From positions 1,922,001 to 1,986,000 of the forward strand of contig JAMXSV010000026.1 in assembly GCA_027559495.1 (NCBI GenBank): a stretch of 64,000 nt of DNA. The letters are read 5' to 3'. Origin of the DNA: Aurifilum marmelostoma. Lineage: Eukaryota; Ascomycota; Sordariomycetes; Diaporthales; Cryphonectriaceae. Below, piece after piece: positions 24,701 through 34,682 of the stretch. The position numbers and the translations under genes were made by a program. Position 1 is the stretch's first letter. Each line of letters opens with the position of its first letter. Under the pieces are notes generated by a model. It was not told the origin of the DNA, made no database searches, and saw only the letters and a program-made list of their open reading frames with translations.

Positions 24701-25942
24701 GATTGTGGGTGACCCCTGAAGCCCGAGCTACCGCACGCATGCAACTCCAGACTGGCCTTACGATCTTTCAAAGCTGCCTGCCCAGGTGTCTCCCCTGGGC
24801 ACAGATCTCGGGCGGTTGGGGCGGAGGTCATCCACGGAGTCGTGTAGCAGCCGCCTATCTTCACTTTGGGATCTTCAGGGTGTCCGGCAGAACACCATCG
24901 ATAGTGGGCACTCCAGAGACTGGAGTCGAGTGCTGGCTGGCCGAAATGTGATGTGTCGTAAACGCAGAAGATCTCCGTTTGGTGGAGCAAGAGTGCTCAA
25001 CAGCGCGAGCCGAAGACATGGCTCTGTTTCAGGAGCTAGGGACCAATGCCGATATCGAATAGAGAGCGAGATGTGCGAGGCATGCCAGAAGCATTGCACA
25101 ACAAGATAGATCGCAGGACAATGAGCTGTTCTGTGGTTCGAGGTGGACAAAATATTCACCTATCACCCTGCTGCATGGATGCGCTGCCCAGATGTGAGCA
25201 GCCGGGACGTTGTCGGTTGTCTCCTGCGTTTGCTTTGGATCATGGCTGTCAGTGTTGGTCACTTTCAGGCAGACGTTCTGGTCAGATGCTGGGTCGGAGT
25301 CTCTCGTGCGTTGATTATATAGCCCGTTGCTTAATCGTCTTTGTCGTTTGGTACTGCCACTGTCTTGTCTTGGTGATTGCAAGCACATAAGTCCGGACTT
25401 GATATGCAGGCTCGTGTCCAGAATGGCATCTCATCTTCCAACGAGGGAAGGATCATGTCCGATCACCCGCACGTCATGTAGCTTCCACATAATGATCTAG
25501 TCTCAGATTAAATGGAAGGTGCATTCCTCTTCTTGATTTTGTGGGCAGGTGCGTCTCGTGACGTGCGCACCTTCCCAGCGTGCGCGCACGCACAGAGTAT
25601 CATCCAGGCAGGCATCGTAGATTATCCTATCCAGTAATCCTTGAGCACAGAAGCGAAGGAGGCTCGAGACTTGGGAGGGACACAGCCGTGCTTTGAGCAA
25701 AAGCAGTCCGATCTATCGAGATCCCGATTCCTCATCTCATTGCTCCTCGCACCCAGCAGAGACCTCGACAGCAACACCTGAGCAGGCAAAGGTCGCTCGC
25801 TCCACTCTACGCCTCTTCGACCTCTCTTGTCGATGATATCTCCAAGCCGCCGAGATCAGATACGTGCAGTCGTGTATCGGGTTACATCTTGCTGCTGCTG
25901 CAAGGGTTCTTCGCCTACCTAGGGTAAGTACGTGACACCATC

Positions 25943-27679
25943 CTACTCTTCCCTCCTCCCCAGGTTAGAGTGCAACTTGTGCTGCTTCATCAACGAGACA
26001 CAGATCAGTCCGGTGATGCCGAGCCCCAGCGCAGTCAACCACACGCCCCTGAAAGCCTCCATGAACGAAGAAATGACCCCGTCCCTCCAGCCCTCGGGCA
26101 GATGCCTCAGCTCCTCCAGATCATCCCTGATCCGCTTGATCTCCTCAGCCGCACCGGGCAGCGCGCCGAACCTGTCCCACAGCCTCGCCTTCAGGATGTT
26201 CTGGTACACTACAGACGCGACCGTCACCCCCAGCGTGGCCCCGACAGACCGGAAGGCGTATGTGGCAGACGTGATGACTGCCTGTTGGGCGTGATCGACA
26301 GCCGCGATGCAGGCCAGCAGCGTCACCGTGAGCATACCGCCGTATCCTGCGCCGGCGAGGACAAAGGCTGGGAAGGGGACCCAGCTGGGGCTGTTTTGGT
26401 CGAGGGTCGCTGCGAGAGCCGTGCCGGCCACAAAGGAGACAAGCACGCCGATGCCCAGGCCGAGATAGCGGCCCGTTTTCTTCATGATAAACCCACACCC
26501 GAGGGAGCTGACCGAGACACCGAGACTGCCAAAGAGGATCCTGAAGCCAGACTGGGTGGGCGAGCAGCCCAGCACCTGCAGGTAGATGGGCACGTAGAAT
26601 ATGAGGATGGTGTTGGCCATTGTGCACACCAGGTTCGTCATGCAGGCGGTGAAGACGGTGCGATGGATGAGGAGCCTGACGGGGATAATCGGCTGCGCGC
26701 TCCGGCTCTCCCAGGCGATGAAGGCAACAAGGAGGACCAGGGCGAGGGGCAGTGTGGCCAGGACGAGCGGGTCTGTCCACGGCACGAGATTGCCTCCCGC
26801 GTTCAGGCCCAGCAGCAGCACGACGAGAAAAGACATGGTCAGGAGGGCCCCCACCAGGTCAATCCTGGACAGTGCCGACTTGTTTGACAGCTTGGGCGGC
26901 ACCCTGACCAGGAAGAAGACCAGCAGGCCCGAGGCCACCACGACGGGGACCTGGACGAGGAAGGCCAGTCTCCATCCCCACGAGGACGTATCGTTGACGA
27001 AGCCCCCAAACACGCCGCCCAGCATCGCTCCCGACCCGAAGCAGATGTTTCCAACGCCCTGGATCACGCCTCTCTTGCGGAGCGGGACCAGATCAGATGC
27101 CAGGAATGTGGAAATAGCCATCAGGCCGCCGCCACCGATGCCGGCTACCACCCGGCCTAGAATCATGACCGTATCGCTCTGGGCGAGGCCACAGATGAGG
27201 TTGCCCGCGGCAAAGAAGACGTTGCTGAACACCAGGCCCGGCCCCCTACCGAAGATATCCGTCAGGCGGCCCGAGATGGGCTGACAGGCGGCGTTGGCGA
27301 TGAGGTATGCGGCCGCTAGCCATGACAAGAGGCTCAGGGATTTGAACTCGCTTGATATGGGCGCCGAGAGCGTCGCGATGATGGTGGTGTCTATGGCGCC
27401 CAAGAAGACGCCGACATAGGCGCTGCTGAGGATGACCCAGAGTCTCGCGCCCGAGATGTGTGTCACGAGGACAGTCTGCTCCTCCTCTTGATGCCCCTCC
27501 GGACCCGCCGCGTGCTGCTCCGTTTGGCCGTTCAGAAGCGGTGTCCGCTCGTCGCTATGCGCCTCTGCAAGAGCTGGAGCTTGCCTCGGGTCGATGATGA
27601 CATCGCCGCCTTGTGAACCCATGCTTGCTAATCCCGAGCTCTGCTGCCTTTGTATAATTACCTCGGCACCTAACTGCAC
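25943..27679 (-). CDS. MFS transporter, DHA2 (14-helix) family, vacuolar amino-acid type
   Basis: Single-exon 578-aa proton-coupled antiporter. About 14 hydrophobic helices follow a 75-residue hydrophilic N-terminus. Motif A appears as GRLTDIFGRGPG after helix 2, and the antiporter motif C region reads GSGAMLGGVFGGF; the DTTIIATLSAPI block in helix 1 is the D1 signature of DHA2/Vba proteins. The N-terminus contains ERTPLL, an acidic di-leucine sorting signal like that sending fungal transporters to the vacuole, so a Fnx1/Vba-like vacuolar basic amino-acid exporter is the best guess; plasma-membrane drug efflux is the alternative. The start at 27679 is the first ATG of the open frame; a Met at codon 20 is also possible. 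It is flanked on both sides by gene-poor sequence. Confidence 0.9.
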   Translation of the reverse strand: MQLGAEVIIQRQQSSGLASMGSQGGDVIIDPRQAPALAEAHSDERTPLLNGQTEQHAAGPEGHQEEEQTVLVTHISGARLWVILSSAYVGVFLGAIDTTIIATLSAPISSEFKSLSLLSWLAAAYLIANAACQPISGRLTDIFGRGPGLVFSNVFFAAGNLICGLAQSDTVMILGRVVAGIGGGGLMAISTFLASDLVPLRKRGVIQGVGNICFGSGAMLGGVFGGFVNDTSSWGWRLAFLVQVPVVVASGLLVFFLVRVPPKLSNKSALSRIDLVGALLTMSFLVVLLLGLNAGGNLVPWTDPLVLATLPLALVLLVAFIAWESRSAQPIIPVRLLIHRTVFTACMTNLVCTMANTILIFYVPIYLQVLGCSPTQSGFRILFGSLGVSVSSLGCGFIMKKTGRYLGLGIGVLVSFVAGTALAATLDQNSPSWVPFPAFVLAGAGYGGMLTVTLLACIAAVDHAQQAVITSATYAFRSVGATLGVTVASVVYQNILKARLWDRFGALPGAAEEIKRIRDDLEELRHLPEGWRDGVISSFMEAFRGVWLTALGLGITGLICVSLMKQHKLHSNLGRREE

Positions 27680-28692
27680 ATCGCAGGAAGAGAAGAGGTA
27701 ATGATGGTGGAGGAATGGGGTGAAAAAGGTGTGTATCAGGTCTACTTAATCTTGATGATGTAAACCGACGTTGCACTGGACATGATCCTTTGATAGCCAG
27801 CCGCACGGCAAGATCCATTTTCTCGGCTGCCGTGTACTGTACTGTACAGTAAGCCCTGAAGGCCTCTCTCCACCTAGAAGGGAAGACCCCTGCGATGCGG
27901 GCCCTAAAATCGGTAACTGTATTTCATTGATCTGAGAATTACAGCGTCGAACAAGAATACGACAGAGAAAATCTATGCATAAGGAATGTTGTTATAATTT
28001 AGTGACACAAGGTCTCAAGAACTTACTATATTGTTGTACAACTCATTGTGTCCAGTATAGGGTACATATACTTTAATGTTGAGTGAACAGTGATACAAGT
28101 GCAAGACGGAACACTGCAACACAAGGTAGTATGTAGTGAATTGCACCTTCGGCTTCTCAATAGCGTTTCCTTGAATGGTCGAGAGACTCTGACAGGAAGC
28201 GGATAGAGCTTGACAGAAATTTATGTCAAATGGTAGGGTAATTGAGAATGACACCCCGATGATTGTATTATGTCTCGGTCAGTATAACGTAAAAAGACAT
28301 TCTCCCAGCCGGGGCTCGAAGGTCTTGGATTTTGGACAATGTCCCTTTAGAAAGAGGATTCCCAGCTGGCTAGGGTGCCCTACGACACAGACCAACAAGC
28401 CGGGGATCTAGGTAATTATTACATTTGATCAGTACTAGCAGTTGTTCACTTTTAGTAATTACTGTACTCCTCAGACAGTCTAATACTGCGGACCGATACG
28501 GCATTCAATCACCCCAAAAACCCTATTCAAACGAAAAGAGGATGGACTCTATCAACAAAATGCAGCAGTCAGTCGCTGGAGCTGCTGCTGCAGCAGCCTC
28601 TCTGGTCGGGGCATCATGAATCGTTCTGTGGGAGAACCTGTTCAGGGTCCCGGTCTGTGAAAAGGCAATCAACAGTAGGAGAACCGAGAAGG
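27680..28692. other. Intergenic, lower GC
   Basis: About 1 kb upstream of the MFS gene with more A+T than neighbouring DNA. A short GTACTGTACTGTACAGT repeat occurs at 27835-27851. No gene seen. Confidence 0.5.
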
Positions 28693-29304
28693 TTAGATGA
28701 TACAGTTTGAGCTTTTCGTAATAATGGGTTGGTTGACTTGCTCGGCATTTGATTCCAGGTCGGTTCCCGGGAGCAACAGCTCAGGGCTAATCTTGCTGTG
28801 TTTCAGCATTCAAGTGGGCTCGCCCGCGAAAATATCATACGCTATGCCCGCGTCGACAGTGTGAATGTTTTCGACCTCAGAGGACTTTCCTAGATCCGGA
28901 ATGAGAAAAGGAATATAGTCCTTGTTGAAGTCCGTATACACAAATAATTTTTAGGGTGCGCAAGTTGTGTAGGACTTGTCTAACTTGAATATTCTGTAAG
29001 CCAACTTTGGAAATACGAGGTTACTTGCTTCTATCTGTGATGTTGGATGACCAATGAAAGCAGTGCCATATGAGATTATGTCGCCTTGTATATTTTGAGT
29101 TCGCACGCCGTCTATCAGAGGCGCCACATGCAACCAAAGTCTCAATTTCAACTATACGCTCACTAAACAAGGGCCGCCTAAAGCTACACATTCGAATGAA
29201 CAAGTGACACAGAAAAGAAATGTATGCACATTCGAGGAGGTATCGAGTTCCCTGACATCTGGACCGAAGATCAAGGCCGGCCCAATCAAGTCAGCAGAGG
29301 AGGA
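28693..29304 (-). pseudogene. Probable decayed protein gene with three in-frame stops
   Basis: One continuous minus-strand frame stays protein-like for about 200 codons but is interrupted by TAG (29152-29154), TAA (28951-28953) and TGA (28810-28812) before a terminal TAA at 28693. The open segments are 50, 66, 46 and 38 codons. Segments such as GDIISYGTAFIGHPTSQIEA and DYIPFLIPDLGKSSEVENI look like a soluble enzyme rather than random translation, but I do not recognise the family. No GT..AG pair convincingly removes the stops. All three stops are single C-to-T changes from sense codons (CAG, CAA, CGA), as expected from RIP or deamination. The start is not defined; a rare, unusually spliced gene is the alternative. 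Confidence 0.4.
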
Positions 29305-29399
29305 TTAATACTTATAATCACTACACCATAACCAAAATCACAAGCAAGACTACACGAAACAATTCTATCCCCCCCCCCCCCCCACCTCCCAATTCTTAT

Positions 29400-29944
29400 T
29401 CACTCCTCAAACTTCCCACCCTTGAAACCATACCTCCACCCCATATACCCAACCGTCCCCAGCACGCTGCCCAAGCCCCCGGCACCCACCACCCCGCGCC
29501 AGCCGCCCGCACCTCCCCTCAACAGCCCGCCCGCCGCCGCCGCCGCCACCCCGGCCACGACCCCCCCGTACGTCCAGTCGTCGCACTCCACCTGGCCCTT
29601 GTTCCGCAGCAGCCGCCAGCTCCTGTCCTGCCACTCGATGCCCTCGCGGCCCCACATGCGGCCCACGAGCGCGACGGCGAGGACGGCCGTGCCGACGGCG
29701 GTACCCCTGCCGGCCGACTGGAGGAGTGTGCGGAGGAGGAGGAGGGGGCGCCCCCACCGCTGCCCTTGGGCGGCGTGGAGGGTGGGTGCGGCGCGCGCCT
29801 GGAGAAGATGTTGCGTAGGCCCAAGGTGGTGGCGCTGACGAGGGCGCCTGTTGTTGCGCCGCGGGTGAGGACGTGTACGGCGAGGATGGTGTGGGCGAGG
29901 GGTTGGTCCTCTGCGTAGTCTGTTGTTGGGAAGAAGCGAGACAT
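29400..29944 (-). CDS. Small glycine-rich membrane protein, frame interrupted
   Basis: N-terminal part in one frame from ATG 29944 (MSRFFPTTDYAEDQPLAH, then a hydrophobic ILAVHVLTRGATTGALVSAT helix) and C-terminal part in another (LLLLRTLLQSAGRGTAVGTA, WGREGIEWQDRSWRLL, then Gly/Ala-rich helices ending GGKFEE at 29400). The halves clearly belong together, about 175-180 aa. The switch falls near G5 and C5 homopolymers at 29744-29755. A 41-nt GT..AG excision (GTCAGC..TCCAG) would restore the frame but is very short and removes plausible coding sequence. A one-base indel (true mutation or sequencing error) is likelier. The repeated Gly-rich helices resemble Tim17-like mitochondrial membrane proteins, a weak resemblance; I do not recognise the family. 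Confidence 0.55.
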
Positions 29945-30566
29945 GTTGAGGGGATGGTGATGTTTGTTGGGGGATTCGGTAACCTGTCTCCAATACTTTA
30001 GAGCCGGTTTTCTTTTTTTTCTTTCTTTCTTTTTCTTTCTGGTGTTTATTGATCCAGGAGTGGCTTCAAGGCTGGTACTGGTATCACTACTGCTATAGGG
30101 GACGCGAGAGACCTAGGACTTCAATTGAGAGAAGACTCGAAAGGGACAGACTGATGAAGATGAAAGAAAGCAATACCTGTACAGCTGTAGTCTGCGAGGG
30201 GCTGGGGCTGAGAACCTTATCTGGCAATCTGCTTATGCTTGAGGTTGGGGGGAAGACGGCGGGACGGAGGGATTCGTTGGCCGTGGTGTTTTACCTAATG
30301 CGTCAATGATCAAAACAGTAGTGCAGCCCAAAATAACGCCGGCGCGTTTTTGATTATCGACTACTATGCGAGAGCGACGTCAATGCGGATTACTCACTTA
30401 CAGTACTGGAAGTGAGCTAGAGTGATTACTTGGGTTGCGTGGATGCTTTGGCCCAGGACTTATTAATTGGGCGATCTAGGGTTGACATTTGACTACCTCC
30501 TACATCGGGATAACAAACATGAAGCGAGACACATCGATCCATCCCCCATCGCGATCCGTTCTTTGC
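29945..30566. other. Intergenic
   Basis: 620 bp between two leftward genes; pyrimidine-rich (CTTT repeats near 30010-30045) upstream of the small membrane protein. No gene seen. Confidence 0.5.
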
Positions 30567-31996
30567 TTACAATGGACCGACGACCTTGAGGACAAACTCC
30601 TCGACGTCTTCGAGGAAGAGCTGCGGCTCCTCGAGAGCAGCAAAATGTCCTCCCTGACGATGCAATAGACCGGGTCAGCACGGTTGCTTTGTTAAATAGA
30701 AAAGTATAGACTCGGGATCCAAGGTTATATATATATATATTCCTGCTTACCTTGTCATGGTCCCTTCGGAATTTCATGTTCGGATAGTACTTGTTCCAGG
30801 CCTTGGGCAGGATAAAGAGATCCTTGAACGCAGAATACCCCAGCGCCTTCGTCTCGGCCACCTTAGGCCGCGCCGCCGGGCGCGGGAACAGGCCTCTGTA
30901 GGGCCAGATGCACCGGGGCAGCGACGAGGTGAACCAGTAGAAGGAGGTCAGCTCGAGGATGGTGTCGAGCTCGATGTCCGTGTCGGACCACTCGAGGTAC
31001 TTCTCGCCGATCCACGCCAGCAGCGCGAGCGGGCTCGAGGACAGGGCCAGGCCGATGGTCGACGGGCGCGTCGCATGTTCCAGGGCATAGGCTATGCCCG
31101 TCTCCGCCCAGGAGCTGGACCTGTGCATCAATTCTATCTCCTTCTCGTCGAGGCCCTCCGTGCTGGTCCGGTCGCTTCCGGGCTCGGGCATTATCACGTT
31201 GACTAGTAATTTTGTTAGTGTTTGCTGCCGACTCGTCGAGTCACCATCTCGTGGTAAAACTGCATGGTTTTGTTTGTTTTGTCCGAGGTGATTGAGTCGT
31301 TGTTTTTTCCTTACGGTGGTATGCCTTGCACTCATCGTGCGTGGCGCTGAGCTGGCGGGCCAACATGGCGCCCACGTCACCGCCCTGCGCGACATAGCCG
31401 CCGCCAAAGCCCAGGCCGATCATGACCTTGTTCAGGATACGAGCCGCGTCGGCACCCGTGAAGTCACGGTCCAGCGGCGGGCCGGACGAGAGCCCGTACC
31501 CGGGGAGAGAGGGCACGACGGCGTGGAACGGCAGCGTCTCGGCCGTGTACTTGGTCCTGAGGAGGTCCAGCACGGGCAGGAACTCGAGGAAGGAGCCGGG
31601 CCAGCCGTGCATGAAGATGACGGGGGTCGCGTCCTTCTTCTTGGAGAAGAGCGCCGCGAAGTGGATGCTGAACGGCTGCTGCTGCTGGCCCTCGTCCCCG
31701 TCCTGGATCTGGATCTTGAAGTTGGGGAACGAGTTGATGCGGGACTCGTGCTTGCGCCAGTCGAACCCGTCCAGCCAGGTCTGCTTGGCGTTGACGAGCC
31801 AGTCCCGCGTGACGCCAAAGTACTTGCCTCCGTCGCGGGCGCTGACGCTGTTCTCCCAGGTCTTGGGCGCGATCGGGGACAGCCGGAGGAGCTCCCTGAA
31901 GTCCGCGACCTCCCCGTCTGGCACGTGGAACTGAAAGACCTCTGGCTTCCCAGACGCACCCGCCGGGACTGTGTCGAAGCCGTCGAAGGAAGACAT
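30567..31996 (-). CDS. Epoxide hydrolase (microsomal type, EHN + alpha/beta hydrolase)
   Basis: Hydrolyses epoxides to diols, for detoxification or secondary metabolism. Three exons: 31315..31996, 30751..31202, 30567..30653, with good splice signals (GTAAGG..CTAG; GTAAGC..GTCAG) and frame continuity, giving 406 aa, the normal size. The EHN domain spans about residues 20-120. The hydrolase core has HGWPGS at 130-135 (oxyanion hole), the nucleophile Asp207 in GGDVG, and the catalytic His381 at the start of exon 3 in GGHFAALEEP. The final exon is only 29 codons and is missed without splicing: unspliced, the second exon runs on into intron sequence. Residues 97-110 contain a Gln/Glu loop. Family is certain; substrate unknown. 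Confidence 0.93.
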
Positions 31997-33753
31997 GTTC
32001 TGCTGCAGGAATCAAGAAGTAGAAGAAAGGGTGATGGTGCGGTTGCAGTGTCTATTGATGAGTTTGAAGACTCTCGGGAGTTTCGAGAGCTGGTAGGAGA
32101 GGGAGAACCCCTCATTTTATCTATATGTTACAGTACTCATGCGGCGTGACAATCCCCCTTCTCCTTCCCCGCATCAGTCACTTATTCGGCAGCGAGATCC
32201 TCCAGACAGAGTCGTCATGCTTACGGGCTGTGGATACAACATACGAGCAACCTGTAACCACCGACATATTATTTTCGGATATATCGGGGTCTTTGTCCGT
32301 CCTGTCTCCGTCCGGAAGGAAGCCGTGGTCCGGAGACCGCTGTGGAGGTGAACGACTGCGCAGTGCAGATCACATTTTCTTGCTACCATATACACAATGG
32401 CCCTTTATGCCTAAGCTGAAGAAACCAGACGGGATACTAATTTATAGTATAGTATACTGTACAACTTCTTGCCTCCCGAACGCTAGACCCACTGCTGTAG
32501 ATTTTAAGTTCTTACTACTACTGACTGTATACTTACAGTAAGTAGGTTTTCGAGATCGCTGCTAAGGCGAGAGATGCCTCAATTCTAATGCACAAATTAC
32601 AAATCAGATGCTTGCAAAAGACTCTCAGCATATTTGGTGAAAAACAGAATAAGATGGAACCAGCGTACTGATGAGAATTCTGCCGCCTAAAGGTCCAGTT
32701 TGAACGGATGCCTACCTTAACCCAAACAACGTCTTTTATCGAGGTTTAGAGTTTGGCTTGAAACAGGCGGCCGCTTACAGGTTCTAGGTGTCGCAAGCCC
32801 TTCTTCTAAGTGGCCTATTCGGGAAGAGTTGGAGGCGCCCCCCCCCCCTGAACACGCTACAGTATTGGGGCGGACCATCTAATATTCGGCTGCTGTATGT
32901 CGCTGCACTGCATGTGTTTCCCCATGTATTACATCGTACACATCGCCCTGCCCTACCCTTATGCTGGCCCCCCCTCCCACCAAGCGGACAGGCACCTCGT
33001 GACTTGGACCTCTGGTCAAACATGGAGGTGTACGCCAACATGACCTTGGAGGGTTTCAGTTGGAACATGTCTTGATGCAGAGTCAATTCCTCGATAATCT
33101 CTTGTGAATAGTTGTCGGTCGTAAATAGCCCTGTCTGCAGACTATATCGGACATTGGCTCGCAGAGTACTAGTATAGGGTCTACTAACCCTAGGCGTATC
33201 TGCCATGACAATTGATTGCTCTTAATAACAAAAGGACTGTCACTCTCGTAGTCTCAGTCTCGAATCAATGCAGTAACGGTTCATCCTAATTGAATGATTC
33301 GATAGTATACAGGCCCTGCATTCTCTCTACACGCTAGAGACCATGTCGGCCAGGGCGTGCGGCCAGCGATGCGGTTTGAAGAAGTTGGAGCTGGGAGAGG
33401 GGGGGGGGGAGGGTCGGCTGGTCGCTCGCCTTCCAACTACTGTAGCTAGCCAGTGCCTACCCTAGGCCAAGACGTTTACAAACCACAGCTGGGGGGACTT
33501 TTTTTCTCGAAAATTAATTCCAAAAAGGGGTATTGGTGTGAGAATATCCAGAGCATCGTGGGACGTGAGAAAAAAAAACATATATAATACGGCCATGAGA
33601 CCCCCGAGGTTGTGATTGAGACAGAAATCATTCAATCTGCCTCTCATCCCAATCAAAAGTATCACCCTCTCCTTTTCCCATTCTTTATTGTTCTTCTGTG
33701 AAGAATCAACTATTATTTTCGAATTTCTTATTTAGTACTGTTTAGATTTAATC
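31997..33753. other. Divergent intergenic region with one weak open frame
   Basis: 1.76 kb between the epoxide hydrolase and the secreted-protein gene. A minus-strand frame at 32784-33206 (141 codons, beginning MADTPRVSRPYTSTL) has a protein-like first half and an unlikely Arg/Gly/Cys-rich second half; it may be a gene remnant. A G10 run and TATATAATA occur at 33403 and 33581, the latter 173 bp upstream of the next start. Confidence 0.4.
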
Positions 33754-34682
33754 ATGCCGTCCCTCTGGAATTGCCTTAATATCGCTGCCGCTGTGGCCAT
33801 GACGGGCAGCAATGTCGCCCCTGCCCTAGCCGCGTCCTTCCCTAGGTCCTCTTCGAGCACGGTTCTCGAGGACAGGGCCGACTCGACTCAATGGAAGACC
33901 GTCCTCGAGATTGGAAGCAGCAAGGTGTGTATATTCAGACATATATACTCCTTTCCAATATATACACATATGTATATACACATCAACTAGTCCTTTTGCT
34001 TCTAACCTCTTCACCACACCACCACAGTGGCACATTGGCGACGCCGTCTCCCAGGACTTTGAGGACAAGTTCATGAAGCAGGTGTGCAGCAGCACGGGCT
34101 GCGACGCCGGCACCCCGCAGACCTTCAAGTACCTGACCAAGGTGGACGGGTCTACGGCGCTGGGCAAGGGCACCATCACCATGGAGGGCAACAGCAACAA
34201 CGACACGGCCGTCATCGACAACCTCCTCGACGCCGTGTCGGCGGCCCTCGTGGCGTCCAGCCAGTGCTCCAAGACGTCGGCGCAGATGTGCATGAACAAC
34301 CCCGGCCCGTCCGACACGGAGTCGCAGTGGAAGCGCGAGACCCCTGCCATCGCCCTTGACTGCGGCAAGACTACTTTGTGAGTGAGCTTGTGCTTTCTTC
34401 ACCACGCCCAAGCTCCCTTTTTAATGAATACCTTGAAATGTGTATAGCAACGACTGCTACCTGGTGAACTATATCCAGGCAACCATGTACGATGACCAGA
34501 GCAACCAGAAGGCGCAGGTCACGTTCAATGGAGAGTCCGAAGACCCGGAGGGCCTGGACTGCGACTCGATCCTGGGCGTCATCTCGGATGCGCTGGGAGC
34601 CATCGCGCCGCTGGAGCTCACGGGAGTCGAGGAGATCTCGGGCCTGACAAGCGGTCTCTCGGCCATCTGCGGTGTCTCGTGA
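33754..34682 (+). CDS. Secreted cysteine-containing protein, effector-like
   Basis: Three exons: 33754..33924, 34028..34377, 34448..34682; introns of 103 and 70 nt with GT..AG ends and matching phases; 251 aa. The N-terminus is a plausible signal peptide (hydrophobic core from about residue 8 to 27, cleavage near ALA-A/S at 26-28), followed by a Ser/Arg-rich propeptide-like segment. The mature part has eight cysteines (77, 82, 137, 145, 169, 177, 212, 248), consistent with four disulfides, and no membrane segment after the signal. I recognise no enzyme family. Size, secretion and Cys content fit a small secreted protein; an effector or cell-surface role is only inference. The first exon ends at codon 57, so signal and propeptide sit on their own exon. 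Confidence 0.8.

Larger units (their letters stand above)
13653..25942. other. 12.3-kb region without a recognisable gene
   Basis: Lies between the 5' end of the Zn2Cys6 gene and the 3' end of the MFS gene. Open frames are short (none above about 180 codons), lack recognisable domains and are not supported by convincing splice joins. Base composition is not AT-rich, so it does not look like a RIP-mutated transposon block. It holds a GA repeat (13715-13740), an A33 tract (21597-21629), G/C homopolymers of 8-13 nt at many places, two exact copies of ACCATAGTACCA (14791, 21754) and a short inverted repeat (19937-19964). It could be extended promoter, long leader, non-coding RNA or decayed sequence. 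Confidence 0.6.
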
